NCBI GenBank assembly: GCA_016785225.1
Contig: JAFBJZ010000292.1
Span: 930,001-994,000 of the forward strand
DNA length: 64,000 nt
Reading direction: 5' to 3'
From: Psettodes erumei
Lineage: Eukaryota > Chordata > Actinopteri > Pleuronectiformes > Psettodidae
Part shown: piece by piece, positions 53,701 through 64,000 of the stretch
How positions within the stretch are numbered: the first letter of the stretch is position 1
Layout: every line of letters begins with the position of its first letter
The notes under the pieces: model-generated
The model's input: the letters and a program-made list of their open reading frames with translations, nothing else
Told to the model about the DNA's origin: nothing
Database searches by the model: none
Position numbers and translations under genes: made by a program

Positions 53701-54925
53701 ATTAACATATAAGAGAAATATGAGATATATAAGAGATATATAAGAGAAAAGGTTGCATTTCTGTAGTGTAATGTATTCAGTTCCTGGAAATGACGGCGTG
53801 AGAATTTGGCGGCTTTGCCTTGTCTGCATTCTACAGTCCTTCCCTCCCCTCAGCCACTCTACAGAAAGAAGAGGAAGTACAGAGAAAGTAAAACTTTTGC
53901 ATGCAGGGAAGGGGCCCATACAAAATATGAATTTTGTGTGGGTCCCTACCTGTCCAGAAAGCTTACTTATCCAAAGACATGGCAGGCTTAAATAAGAATA
54001 CTGGATTTCAACTTCTTCAGAGAATAAAGCTGAAAAAACATTCATAAAGGTCAAATAAACAAAAATATAGATGAAAAGGGACAGCTTTGAAAATGGACAA
54101 GTCAATTATTGTATATCTGAATACTACTGACATGGGTAAAAACTTCAGGGAAAACAATGATTTTCAGTTGTTTCACTTATATTACCAAGTATTTAAATTT
54201 AGCTTATCATGCTTCTGCTGTACTGCTGTAATGCTTCACTTTCTGCTTCACTGCTGTCTCTGCTCTCTCTTTCCAGCAGTAGGCAGCTGTTTTCAGGACA
54301 AAGGTTTGGAGAAATCCACTTTTAGCAACCTGGTTAACACCAAACAGCAGATGGACAAAGTTAGCAAACAAAAAGGTGAAAAACAGATTTCTGTTGGTGG
54401 AGACAAAAACAAGCTTAAAGGCCAGACATAATAACTGAATGCTAAACATAGTCTGTGTATGTCAGTGGTTTGCTGACATATTACTGACAAAAAGCACATC
54501 TTCAAAAAAGCCCTTTCCAGCTTGTTTCTTCTGCCCATACATGGCTAAAAGAGGTAATTATTCAGCTTTTAAAACAAGAATTTTTTCATTTTTAAACATA
54601 AAAGTTTATTCTTGACCTTGGAAATAGTAGTTTGGCAGTACAATATCAATATAGTACTCAACATTGCTTTATTTTTATTTATTTATTTTTATAGAACTCT
54701 CCTTTCATCCACTGCCAACTATGAGAAATAATTTAAACATATGGCAAAAACTTTTAGGTGGATCTTGAGTCATTTTTTTGTCTTGATTTTGCCGCTTCTT
54801 TCAGTGCTTCATCACCATTTCTGATGTGATAATATGGTACTATTTGAACAAACCACTCTGAACTGACACTTTGTGTAGTATCACAACTAAAATAGAGTCA
54901 TAATAACACTCAGTATATCATTTTA

Positions 54926-55277
54926 ACTTAAACGTTCAGTATGTAGATTTTAGTGGCACCAACAGGTGAGTTTGCAGATTGCAACCATCTGAATACTCCC
55001 AAGTGTGTAGGAGAACCAATGGTGGCCTTCAGATAAGATAACAAATGCAAAAAGGCTCTCTCTTAGGCCAGGGTTTGGTTTGTACATTATAGGCTACTGT
55101 AGAAGCATGGTGGTGGACTCCATGAAAGATAAAAACACTCCAAATGTTGCTATAAAGGGTAGCAAAAACAGTGATTTCAATTTCAGGTGAATATATACCA
55201 ATGAAAACATAATTCTTAAACTTATTTTCCATTTTTGCTGATACATCCCCCTAAACCCAACACACTGGTCCTTTAAA
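54926..55277. mobile_element. hAT-like non-autonomous element
   Basis: The left end ttaaacgttcagtatgtaga and the right end, read on the minus strand, ttaaaggaccagtgtgttgg form roughly 29-bp imperfect inverted repeats. Internal order (tttagtggcaccaacaggtg, gcagattgcaacc, gtaggagaaccaatggtggc, gggtttggtttgtac, aggtgaatatataccaatga) follows a very common teleost element whose ends read TTTAAAGG-CAGTGTGTAGGATTTAGTGGCA (class assignment hAT-like is from memory). Confidence 0.75.
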
Positions 55278-55311
55278 GGTTTTTTTGTATACATTTTGTA
55301 TAGGTCTTGTG

Positions 55312-55340
55312 ACCCCCCCCCCACACACACACACACACAC
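55312..55340. repeat. C run plus (CA)n microsatellite
   Basis: About ten C followed by ten CA units. Confidence 0.95.
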
Positions 55341-57454
55341 AGAAATGAAATTTTAAAAAATAAAAATTAAAACAAATACTCCCATTTTTAAGCATTTTTA
55401 CAGCCTGGATAGCATCCTTGGGAACTTATGTAGCCATAAACGTCTCTTATCAGCACTGCCTAAGTGGATAAGTAAAGAACCCACACACAAAACGTCCACT
55501 GTGGAAGAATACACTGTGTGTGCGGGTGCATGCATATGAGCGTGCACGGAAGACTGTAAATTATGAGGCCAAAAAGGTTGAAAATGACAAAGGTTAATGA
55601 AGCGTACAGTATGTGCCGGTCGGAAGGCATTTAATCTATGCGTAGGGAAATCTTGGGTTAATTTCACCGCAGCAGTATCGTAAATATTCAGAGATACAAT
55701 ATTAATTCAATTAGCTTCATATATTCTATTTCACACAGTCACCCAGTAATTGCATTGTGATTCCTCTCTATAAATCTGTGCCTAATTTCCTGCAGTACCC
55801 TGCAATAAATAGATTTTTTTTGTTACTGTCAGACTTTAAGTGGGTACATATCGGAAAAGCGTTGAGAAAAGGGGAACAAAGAGCTTGTGATTTATTCTCT
55901 CTGAGGCAAGTCAATTTCCTAGCTTTACAGTGACAGCAACTTAGTTGGGAATGATTTAATATAAGTTGATTCACTGGTTTCACCCAATTCCCATTTGTTT
56001 TGATATCTGAACACAACAAACAACTTGTAAACAATGAATTATCCACCTCAGGTTAACTGGATTGACAGAGCCAGGAGGACCCAAGGAGCCAGCCCCTATC
56101 TTGTATTTCAAATCAGTCTTTTCATAATGAGCACAGCTAAGATGGGACATTGATGGGGGGGGGGTGTCAAGGCAAGGGTGCAGGCAAGGGCTTTCTTAAT
56201 GTTTGTTAGCTTTTGAGCTATTGTATGTCTGAGTACTCCTATTGAAGCTCCTGTTGTGAAGAGTATATTTCTTTTCACCGAGAAAGAGTCTTTTGACCTC
56301 TCCTTTTGTAGGCATTGTGAATATCTTGAACGTCAGAACTCTTCTCTGACTCCAATGTACCAATGTGTGGATTTTTCACTTTGACACAAAGTGAGAAGCA
56401 GGAAAGGACCGATCAATTTGCAAAGTAACCTTTGTTTATTTATCATTTTTATTTATCATGAAGTACAATGGTTATTTTGTAAAAAATCTAATCTGCTTCT
56501 CTAATGCAGAAGCAACTGTGGATTATTTCTTCTCCTTATCAGCAAGGAAGCTGGAGGTACTGACCCGCATAACTACAGCCGAAAGGCAGTCAAAGGGGTG
56601 GAGGTCTACCCACGAGTGAGTGAGTATACAGAGGCTGACAAATGTCAGTCATAAACACGTGTTGGATGGGATGAAGGTCTAAACATCTGGCCACCTTGGC
56701 CAAAACTCTAACAAGGCAAGAGTCCAGGGAAAAGTGAAAGGATCAATTCACACATAAGTTAATAGTTTTTCGTAATGTCTGAAAGTGGACAGGAATTATT
56801 TAAGTGGGAAATGGGGAAACTGGTCATCTTCAACTGTGCTACTCCCCTACAAAGTTTGTATTTTACATGCTGACAAAATCTGTCTATAGTGTATAAAGAC
56901 AAACAAACATCCTTTCACCTGGAACAATGGAGGTAAATGAAATTTCATTGAAGTTCTCATAACATAAAAATTCACTTTTTTTTTTAAGTTTTCATCTTGA
57001 GTCAAAAAATTCAAGTACATTATAACCACTATTTGTAATGAAATAGGTGATATAATTAGTTGCACAATTATCTCATGTGTAGGCTCTATAAGGAGGATGG
57101 CAGTAACAGCACAAATATGACTTTAGTTAAAAAAACCAAGAATGGATTTATTCCACACAAGAAAAGAAAAAAATATAAAAATAAAATAAATATATAAACC
57201 AAGGTTTTACCCTCTTACAACTTAGCATAATAAAATTTAAAAAATAAAATATGATAAACCAAGTTAAATTTATCTTTTTTTCTTGAAATAAAATACTTCA
57301 GTATCAAAAGCAAGATGTTACCTGAACTGAAATGGTCCACCCTTCAGTCTTATTTGTAATAATCAGGTAGTATCACACTCAATTAAATACAATTTTATAG
57401 TCCTCCTCTACTTCCTCCTCAAAAGTAGTTTTTTTCAATTCAGTCAGTCACTAA

Positions 57455-57474
57455 GTTTGTTTGTTTGTTTGTCT
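57455..57474. repeat. (GTTT)n microsatellite
   Basis: Four to five GTTT units ending in gtctg. Confidence 0.9.
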
Positions 57475-59104
57475 GTTTTCTTCAATCCAACGACACAGTC
57501 TCAGTTCAGTTAGGGTCCCTCTTTTTGTCATTTTTTAAAAATCTTTTGCTTCAGCTTATCTGTTATCTGTGATCTCAGAAACCACCTGCATACTGTTCAA
57601 GTTTATGTCAAATTCTCTCTCTCTCTATCAAATTATTAACATTGTTTTCTAACCTTCCATCAGTTTATCGCTTGCTTAAATGATCACAGACAGAACATAA
57701 AACATGCCAATGAATGGAATAAATAAATAAAAATTCACAAGGCAGTAATATCTGCTAGCAATAATATCTCACATCTAATTATCGTCAGATGATAATCATC
57801 ATCAAAATGCTAATACCACAAAATGTTTTACAGTGCATCTGTTCTAGTCACACACAGCACAGTTTTTTTCTATGAGCATGCACTAGCATTAATTCTTTTA
57901 AGCTAGCACTGAAAAAGAAAATTCTTCAAGACACATCTTTGTCCCCTGGCAAATGAGGCAAATCTCTTCAGGAAAACTTTATCATAAAACTAAACAAGTA
58001 GTTAATTAACACATTCTGTCACATCTGCAAGATCTTCTTCCCACTCTTCTTCCATATTGCTACCCCAAAAAGATTAATCCTTCTGGCCTTTACCGCCACA
58101 CTATGGACATTTGTTGGAACTACTACATTAGCATTCGCATTTAATTTGACTGAAAACCTGTCGATCATACATTAGGTAAATGCAGATTAAAAACAAAAAA
58201 AATAACCCTGTGAAGGTTTAACTTCCATTTCCAAACAAATGCAAACAACTTTTGACTAGTGGCATTAAACAGCAGTTAAAGTCTGCTAAAATGGGGTTAT
58301 AACATCCTTTATGAATCTTTATGTATCCACTTGATGAATGTACAGAGTTTTGTTGAGGTCTAAGACAGAGGCTGAGGCTGAACACAAATACACCTGCACT
58401 TACATTTTGTACTGCCAGAATGTTTGGGGGTGAATAAAAACATTGTCCAGCACTGAAATTCGTGCAAATGACATGATTTGAAATCTCACTGTTCTGTCTA
58501 TAGAAACATAAATCACTTGCTGTTCACTTCCCATTTTGCTCCCTTTTCAACCCTAATCAACACCTTTGTTCCTAAACCTAACTAAACGTTAATGTATGTA
58601 TTTATACAAAGATGCAGGGGAGTAACAGCAGCCATTTCCCTACAGTACAGGTTTTGATTTATAGCTCAGTGACAGATTTTACCTGCTAATAGCAGCATGA
58701 CAGATGTATTATTGCCTGATCAGGCAATCTTAACTTGTAATTATATATCCCCAGAATCAGTGGTTTATATTTACTCATTCATCATGTTATGGCGCAATGG
58801 TCCAAAGATTTGCTTTATCTCATTATTGACTCGAAGACAGCCAAGATGGCCATGTATTTTCCTTTATACTTCGTTAATAGGAGCAGTGATAGCACAAAAC
58901 CAACAAATGGAGATGAGTACTGAACATATTATTAACTTCCTCAACTCTCCAGCAATGCAGCTTGATGTAGAACCACTTGAGGTGGCTGTGAATTCCACCT
59001 TATTAAATGTCCTATACGTACAAAAACTGCTATAATATAGTAATATAGTAATAATAAAAAGCAATATAGTAATATATTGTGATCTGAGTATCATAAACTC
59101 CCCA

Positions 59105-60190
59105 GAATAGCTGATGCTGTGATAGCCATGCTAGTTCACTGTGCCTTCACTTTTGAATAAATCTCCAACAGTGTCACCAGCAAAGCACCCCCCACCATCA
59201 CACCTCCTCCTCCATGCTTCACAGTGGGAATCATGCATGTAGAGACCATCCATTCACCTTTTCTGCGTCACGCAAAGACATAGTGGATGTAACCAAAGCC
59301 AAACTCAAATTTCAACTCATCAGACCAAAGTACAGATTTCCACTGGTCTAATGTCCATTGTGTTTCTTGGCCCAAATGAATCTTCTGCTTGTAGCTTTTC
59401 CTTAGTAGTGGTTTCTTAGCAGCTATTTGACCTGATTCGCACAGTCTCCTCTGAACAGTTGATGTAGAGATGTGTCTGCTATTTGAACTCTGTGTGACAT
59501 TTATCTGGGCTCTAATTTGAGGTGCTGTTAACTTGCAATTTCTGAGGCTGGTGACTCAGATGAACTTATCCTTAGCAACAGAGGTGACCCTTGGTCTTCT
59601 GTTCCTGGGGCGGTCCTCATGTGAGCCAGTTTCGTCATAGCCCTTGATGGGTTTTGCGACTGTACTTGGGGTTACATTCAAAGTTTTTGCAATTTTCCAG
59701 ACTGACTGACCTTCATTTCTTAAAGTGATTATGGACTGTCGTTTCTCTTTATTTAGCTCATTGGTTCTAGCTATAATATAGATTCTAGATTCAGCTGTCA
59801 AATAGGGCTGTCAACTGTGTACCAACCTGACTTCTGCACAGCACAACTGATGGTCCCAACCCCATTAAGAAGGCATGAAAATCTACAAATCAACCTTGAA
59901 AAGGCACACGTGTAAAGTGAAAACCATTACAGGTGACTACCTCATGAAGCTCAGTGAGAGAAGGCCAAGGGTTTGCAAAGCTGTCATAAAAGCAAAGGGT
60001 AACTACTTTGAGGAATGTAAATTATAAAACATATTTAAAGTTCATTCACAATTTTTGGTTTGCTACATAATTCCATATATCTTGCTTCATAGTTGTGATG
60101 TCTTCAGTATGTATCTACAATGTAGAAAGTAATAAAAATAAAGAAAAAACACTGAATGACAAGGTGTTCAAACTTTTGACCAGTAGTGTA
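59105..60190 (-). pseudogene. Tc1-like transposon A, truncated
   Basis: The transposase frame at 59556-59801 on the minus strand begins MTAESRIYIIARTNELNKEK and shows the Tc1 N-terminal helix-turn-helix (TLRNEGQSVWKIAKTLNVTP), then DRPRNRRPR. It stops early, and homologous sequence continues out of frame to about 59105, where the element ends without the catalytic C-terminal part or the second terminal repeat. Its 5' end is present: on the minus strand from 60190, tacactactggtcaaaagtt then tgaacacc, the usual terminal repeat of this family. Not functional. Confidence 0.85.
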
Positions 60191-60790
60191 CATGTGTTTA
60201 AGAATATATCCAGACACCTTCGCATTTTGCAAACTGTGTTGTGTTGTAGATTCACTTGTTATGTAATAAAATTTTTCCCATGAATTTACATTCAATAACC
60301 CATAATTAAAATTTACTGATAATCCCAAACTGAAGTCTGTCATTTGTTAAAATATTCAGACCCTCAATTCAGTTCTCTGTAGAAGGCACTGTGGTAGCAT
60401 TACAGCTTCATGTTTTCTCTTTCTCTCAAGCTCTGTCAGACTAGATGGGAATTGTCTGAACTGCCATCTTCAGGTCTCTCCACAGATGTTTGATGGGGTT
60501 TAAGTCTTGGCTATGGCTGAGCCACTCAAGGACAGCCAGTTACTTTTCCCAGCTACTCCAGTGTTGTCTTGGCCACATGCCTTGTGTCGTTGCTGTGTTG
60601 AAGGTGAGCCATCGCCCCAGTCTCAGGTCACTCTGGAGCAGGCTTTCTTCAAGGAACTCTGGCTTCATTCATCCTTCCCTCAGTTCCCTCAGCAGCAAGA
60701 ACTGCTGAGAGATACACCCATACATGATGCTGCCACCATCATGCTTCATCACAGAGATGGTATTATCCAGGTAGAAAGCATTGCCAGATA
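60191..60790 (-). pseudogene. Tc1-like transposon B, decayed C-terminal half
   Basis: The minus strand carries the C-terminal half of a second Tc1 lineage: tcaggtctctccacagatgt, gatggggtttaagtcttggc, tggctgagccactcaaggac and gatgctgccaccatcatgct on the plus strand are complements of its DLNPIEHLWRDLK and WPS-type blocks. Stops and indels interrupt it. Sequence toward 60191 (ttgcaaactgtgttgtgttg; atattcagaccct) matches the 3' non-coding end. The N-terminal half is absent beyond 60790. Confidence 0.8.
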
Positions 60791-63700
60791 ATGCTGATGG
60801 GCACAAATGATAATTTTATATATTTAAATTAAATAGTAAAAGTGTTTTAATTAATCATTATTAATTAATAATTATTCTTTAAAGTGTACAAAAAGTGAAG
60901 GGGTCTGGTTTGGACATATGGCATCTATGGTAACATGTTGCTCACATGATTGATTGATTTACAGAATATAAGGATGTATAATATAGAAATGTTATTATGA
61001 ATCTTTTTGGAGTTGTTATTTTTAAATATTCATCAGGTCATCAGGTCAGGAAAATCTTGAAAAGAGTTCAGCTCTGTAATGTACAGTATGTACATTATGA
61101 ATGTAAGGTATGACATCTAATTATTTTTTGGAATCACATCTGTTGATGTAACAATATTCTCCACATGACTGCAAACTTAAAAGACTTCAGTGTGTGTTCT
61201 TTCACATTCTGCACTGTGATAATATTTCATCATCTTTGCTTTTCATACATGGTCTAAAAGAGGTCAGTTATTTCATTCAAACTCACAGTCTATAATGATT
61301 GCAATCAGACATTCATCTCAGTTCATGCTGGAGTTGCTCTCTTAAGCATATGTGAAGCCAGGCTGACAGAGACTGCAATTTAGACTGCATTTACAAAAAA
61401 TGTATTCACAGTTCAGTAGGATCAAATGGACAGAGTGACATGCACGGCATAGTATTTGGTCTAAAAGGATTTTAATTCTACTATCAAGTTTCTTTCATTT
61501 ATATATCAAACCAAAGTGAAATAAAAAAGCATTTGAAATGACTTTTGACATAATATTACTTGCATCATGTCGATGCTTGCATGACGTATCTGTTTATGCC
61601 ACCAGTGACACAGACAAACTAGAAAGTACTCAGAGAGCACAGACCTCCACCAAGACTGAACATTCCCCCAAATCTAGTAGAATATCTGGGTCTGGATCAA
61701 TTTTTGATGTTTTCTTGAGAGCATTGAGACAGTGTTCCCAACTGGGAGTCAAAGCAGGGACCTGCTGCTCATGCAGTATGTGCTCTAACCATAAGGCTGT
61801 TAGGTCACCGAACTTATTTCAAATCTTTTTGCATTTATGGAGATATGACTCACAATGTGCAATTTTGTCCTATTTATAAATTAAAACTTTTCATAGCTTT
61901 CTAAATTACATTATTTTCTCCTCCTAACCCTTACTTTTTGCATAATCCTGCAAAAAACAGACAGACCAAAAAATTGTAACCTACCTGGTGAAAGTAATAA
62001 AATTCACTGCCATTCACTGTCACTTCCACCAAATAAAATGGCAAACTACGAAGCTAATGCTAACAAAGATGCTAATGCTAATGAGTTAAGTTTCCTCATC
62101 AAGTACAGGACAGGTCTCTTTGTGTACCTGTGGAACCACCTAAATTTAGCAAACTGTCTGCATTGACAGCACATAGGAAATCAGATCACTCTCACTCCCT
62201 CCCCATGAATATTCATGACAAATGCTACGCCATCAAACTCCACCGAGGTGAGTGCGGGACTTGAAACCAAAGCAAGCCGATACACATTCATAATTATGAC
62301 TTCTCTTCTCCCTGCTGCATCGACCAGGTGCCTTCGACTGTTTGATCCGTCTTATTAAACGAAGCCCCCTGCCTCCTGATCTGAGGCATTTAAGCTTGGA
62401 CTAATTGAACACTGCCTGACATTTTAGCTCATCCAGACCCCTGCCAGACCCGACAAACACTAACATGTCAGTTTCCTGCCTTTCAGTGTAATTGGCTTTC
62501 CATTTCGGCCAGTGAAATAGCTGCCCCTCATGGCAGCAGATGAGTTGGAAGGCGAGTAAAGCTGTGTGAAAACAGAGAGCTACAGATTCATTATGTATGA
62601 ATGGCAGAGGCAAGACAAACAAGATAAGTTTAGATAATTAACCAGCAGCATTCCCACATTAGACATCTTGCTCTGTCTTGAGCTACCGAAGCAATGAATT
62701 CTTCATAGTGATCATTAATAAATAAGACAACAACATATGCCATTTCGTGGATGCTTTCTTTCAGAACACTTTACATTACCATGAGGTGATGCTTTTCAAG
62801 GGGAGCTCATGTCCCTTCCCCAGGCAGGGGGCACACTGAACTGTATAGTTTCCACTCCCAAGCTGAGGAAGTGGCCGATGTCCTGCAAAGGCATGTGGGA
62901 GAACACTGATGGGCTCCTGCAGCTCACGTAGGTTTACCAAGCTTATCTTCTTCACAACTCCACTTCTGTCTCTTCTCTGTCTCTGCATCTCACATTCTGT
63001 CATGCTGTCTCTGGCTCTGCCCATCTCTCTGTCCGTCTGAATTTGTGTCTCTCAGATTTCTCTCTCCTCCTCTCTGTTGCTGTGTTGTCTACTGGGCTCC
63101 AGGGTGCTTGCCTCTCAGCTCATTGCAGCCATTTGGAGATTGTGCCTTAGGGCTGACAGATGTTGCCCCCCCCAACCACCACCACCTCAAATGAAACCCT
63201 CATCCATTAGATTGGGTTGTCACCAGTGTGTGCATGGCACACGACCAGCAAAGCATGGCTGATTTGCTGAGATTCATTTGGCTTGTATTGTGTCCTTAAA
63301 AAGCCACTGGACAAAGACACACTTCACCTCCCTTTCCCCCCCTTTATAGGATGTGTTGAAGTCAGTCTGCTGTTCTTCTACCAGGTGTTATCACTCCAGG
63401 TATGTCTGGTAAAAGTACACGTGTCTTAATGTCCCTTGACCTGTGTAATCAGGACAAATCTCCATAATTTTGCTGGTTGCACTGACTTGCTTTTGGCTAG
63501 TTTATGCAATATTTGATGCTGGAAAATACATGTGAAAAAAAGGGGTTTTGCATTACAGCATTTTTTGGAATATTTCTTTTCCATTAACAAGCTGTTACTA
63601 ATATTTTGATGTCATATTTGATGTCTCAGGGAGAATATTACCATTTTTTGCTGTCACTGAAACTGTCTGTTCAGTTTAGAGCTGTCACCACATAAACAAA

Positions 63701-64000
63701 TTTTTTTAAACAAATTTTAAAGTCAAACTTTATGCGATGGACAAATCTGTGAAGTTGTTTCTCTGATGAGCACAATCATGCAGAGGCATGTCTGTAAACA
63801 TGCTTATTAAAGACCAAAGCAGGTCTGGAAATGTTATTGCCAAGTCTGAGATATGTCAATAACTGTGAGTGAGAAAGCAGAATCCGGACTTAATAAACTA
63901 ATTCTGAACTGTACATACAGTGATTTCAAAATTCTTCCTTTCAGCAAATGAGGTCAGAAAAACTGCATTATAAGAAAATAAGCGTCTTTGAAACATATCT

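Larger units (their letters stand above)
50789..64000 (-). other. Part of a large 5' sorcs1 intron
   Basis: 13.2 kb upstream of the first visible exon, with no further sorcs1 exon found by reading for the expected STDYGTTYEK...CPTNKRK block. SORCS genes have very long first introns in mammals. Contents: short GT tract (51592-51614), hAT-like element (54926-55277), C-run/CA tract (55312-55340), GTTT repeat (57455-57474) and two Tc1-like relics (59105-60790). Positions 62180-62420 and 62640-62960 look non-repetitive and could be conserved noncoding DNA. Confidence 0.6.

Noticed and set aside
53686..54105. 139-codon minus-strand frame with hydrophobic stretches
   Set aside because: The composition is AT-rich and low in complexity, with no domain, splice context or homology recognised.
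1..64000. CRISPR arrays, tRNA or rRNA genes, or viral genes
   Set aside because: No regularly spaced direct repeats, no cloverleaf with a plausible anticodon arm, no rRNA core and no viral protein motifs were seen.

Overview
The window is vertebrate genomic DNA, almost certainly from a teleost fish. It is intron-rich and AT-rich, with CA/GT microsatellites and typical fish transposon relics: Tc1-like, hAT-like and piggyBac-like elements and LINE 3' ends. No bacterial, phage or operon-like organisation is visible. The species cannot be named from the sequence.

There is one supported gene. It lies on the minus strand and fills roughly positions 8842 to 50788: the 3' four-fifths of a SorCS-type VPS10-domain sorting receptor, best matched to sorcs1. 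I placed 24 coding exons by joining minus-strand open segments at GT-AG splice sites. Every junction keeps phase, and the exons sum to 2871 nt (956 codons plus a stop). In order the protein holds most of the VPS10 ten-bladed propeller with Asp-box motifs, a 10CC module with exactly ten cysteines, a PKD domain, a second PKD-like domain, a membrane-proximal domain, one transmembrane helix, and a cytoplasmic tail ending in PTYVV and a stop. The signal peptide, propeptide and first propeller blades (about three exons in this family) were not found and should lie beyond position 64000, upstream on the minus strand.

Layout: 1-8841 is 3' flank, possibly with 3' UTR, containing LINE 3'-end relics and a possible hAT zinc-finger fragment. 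Positions 8842-11544 carry the tail, transmembrane helix and the end of the stalk; 11545-20319 the stalk and PKD-like domains; 20320-26940 the 10CC/PKD junction; 26941-50788 the propeller exons. Positions 50789-64000 are part of a very large 5' intron with two abutting Tc1-like relics. Repeats within introns include a piggyBac-type MITE with TTAA duplications (18595-18925), a perfect 24-bp inverted repeat (35305-35388), a TIR-bounded MITE candidate (45639-46087) and an hAT-like element (54926-55277).

No previously undescribed system is evident. The most useful observations are the fully phased exon chain, the terminal exon too short for ordinary ORF finding, a tandem NAGNAG acceptor beside a long purine tract, and the intact-ended MITE.
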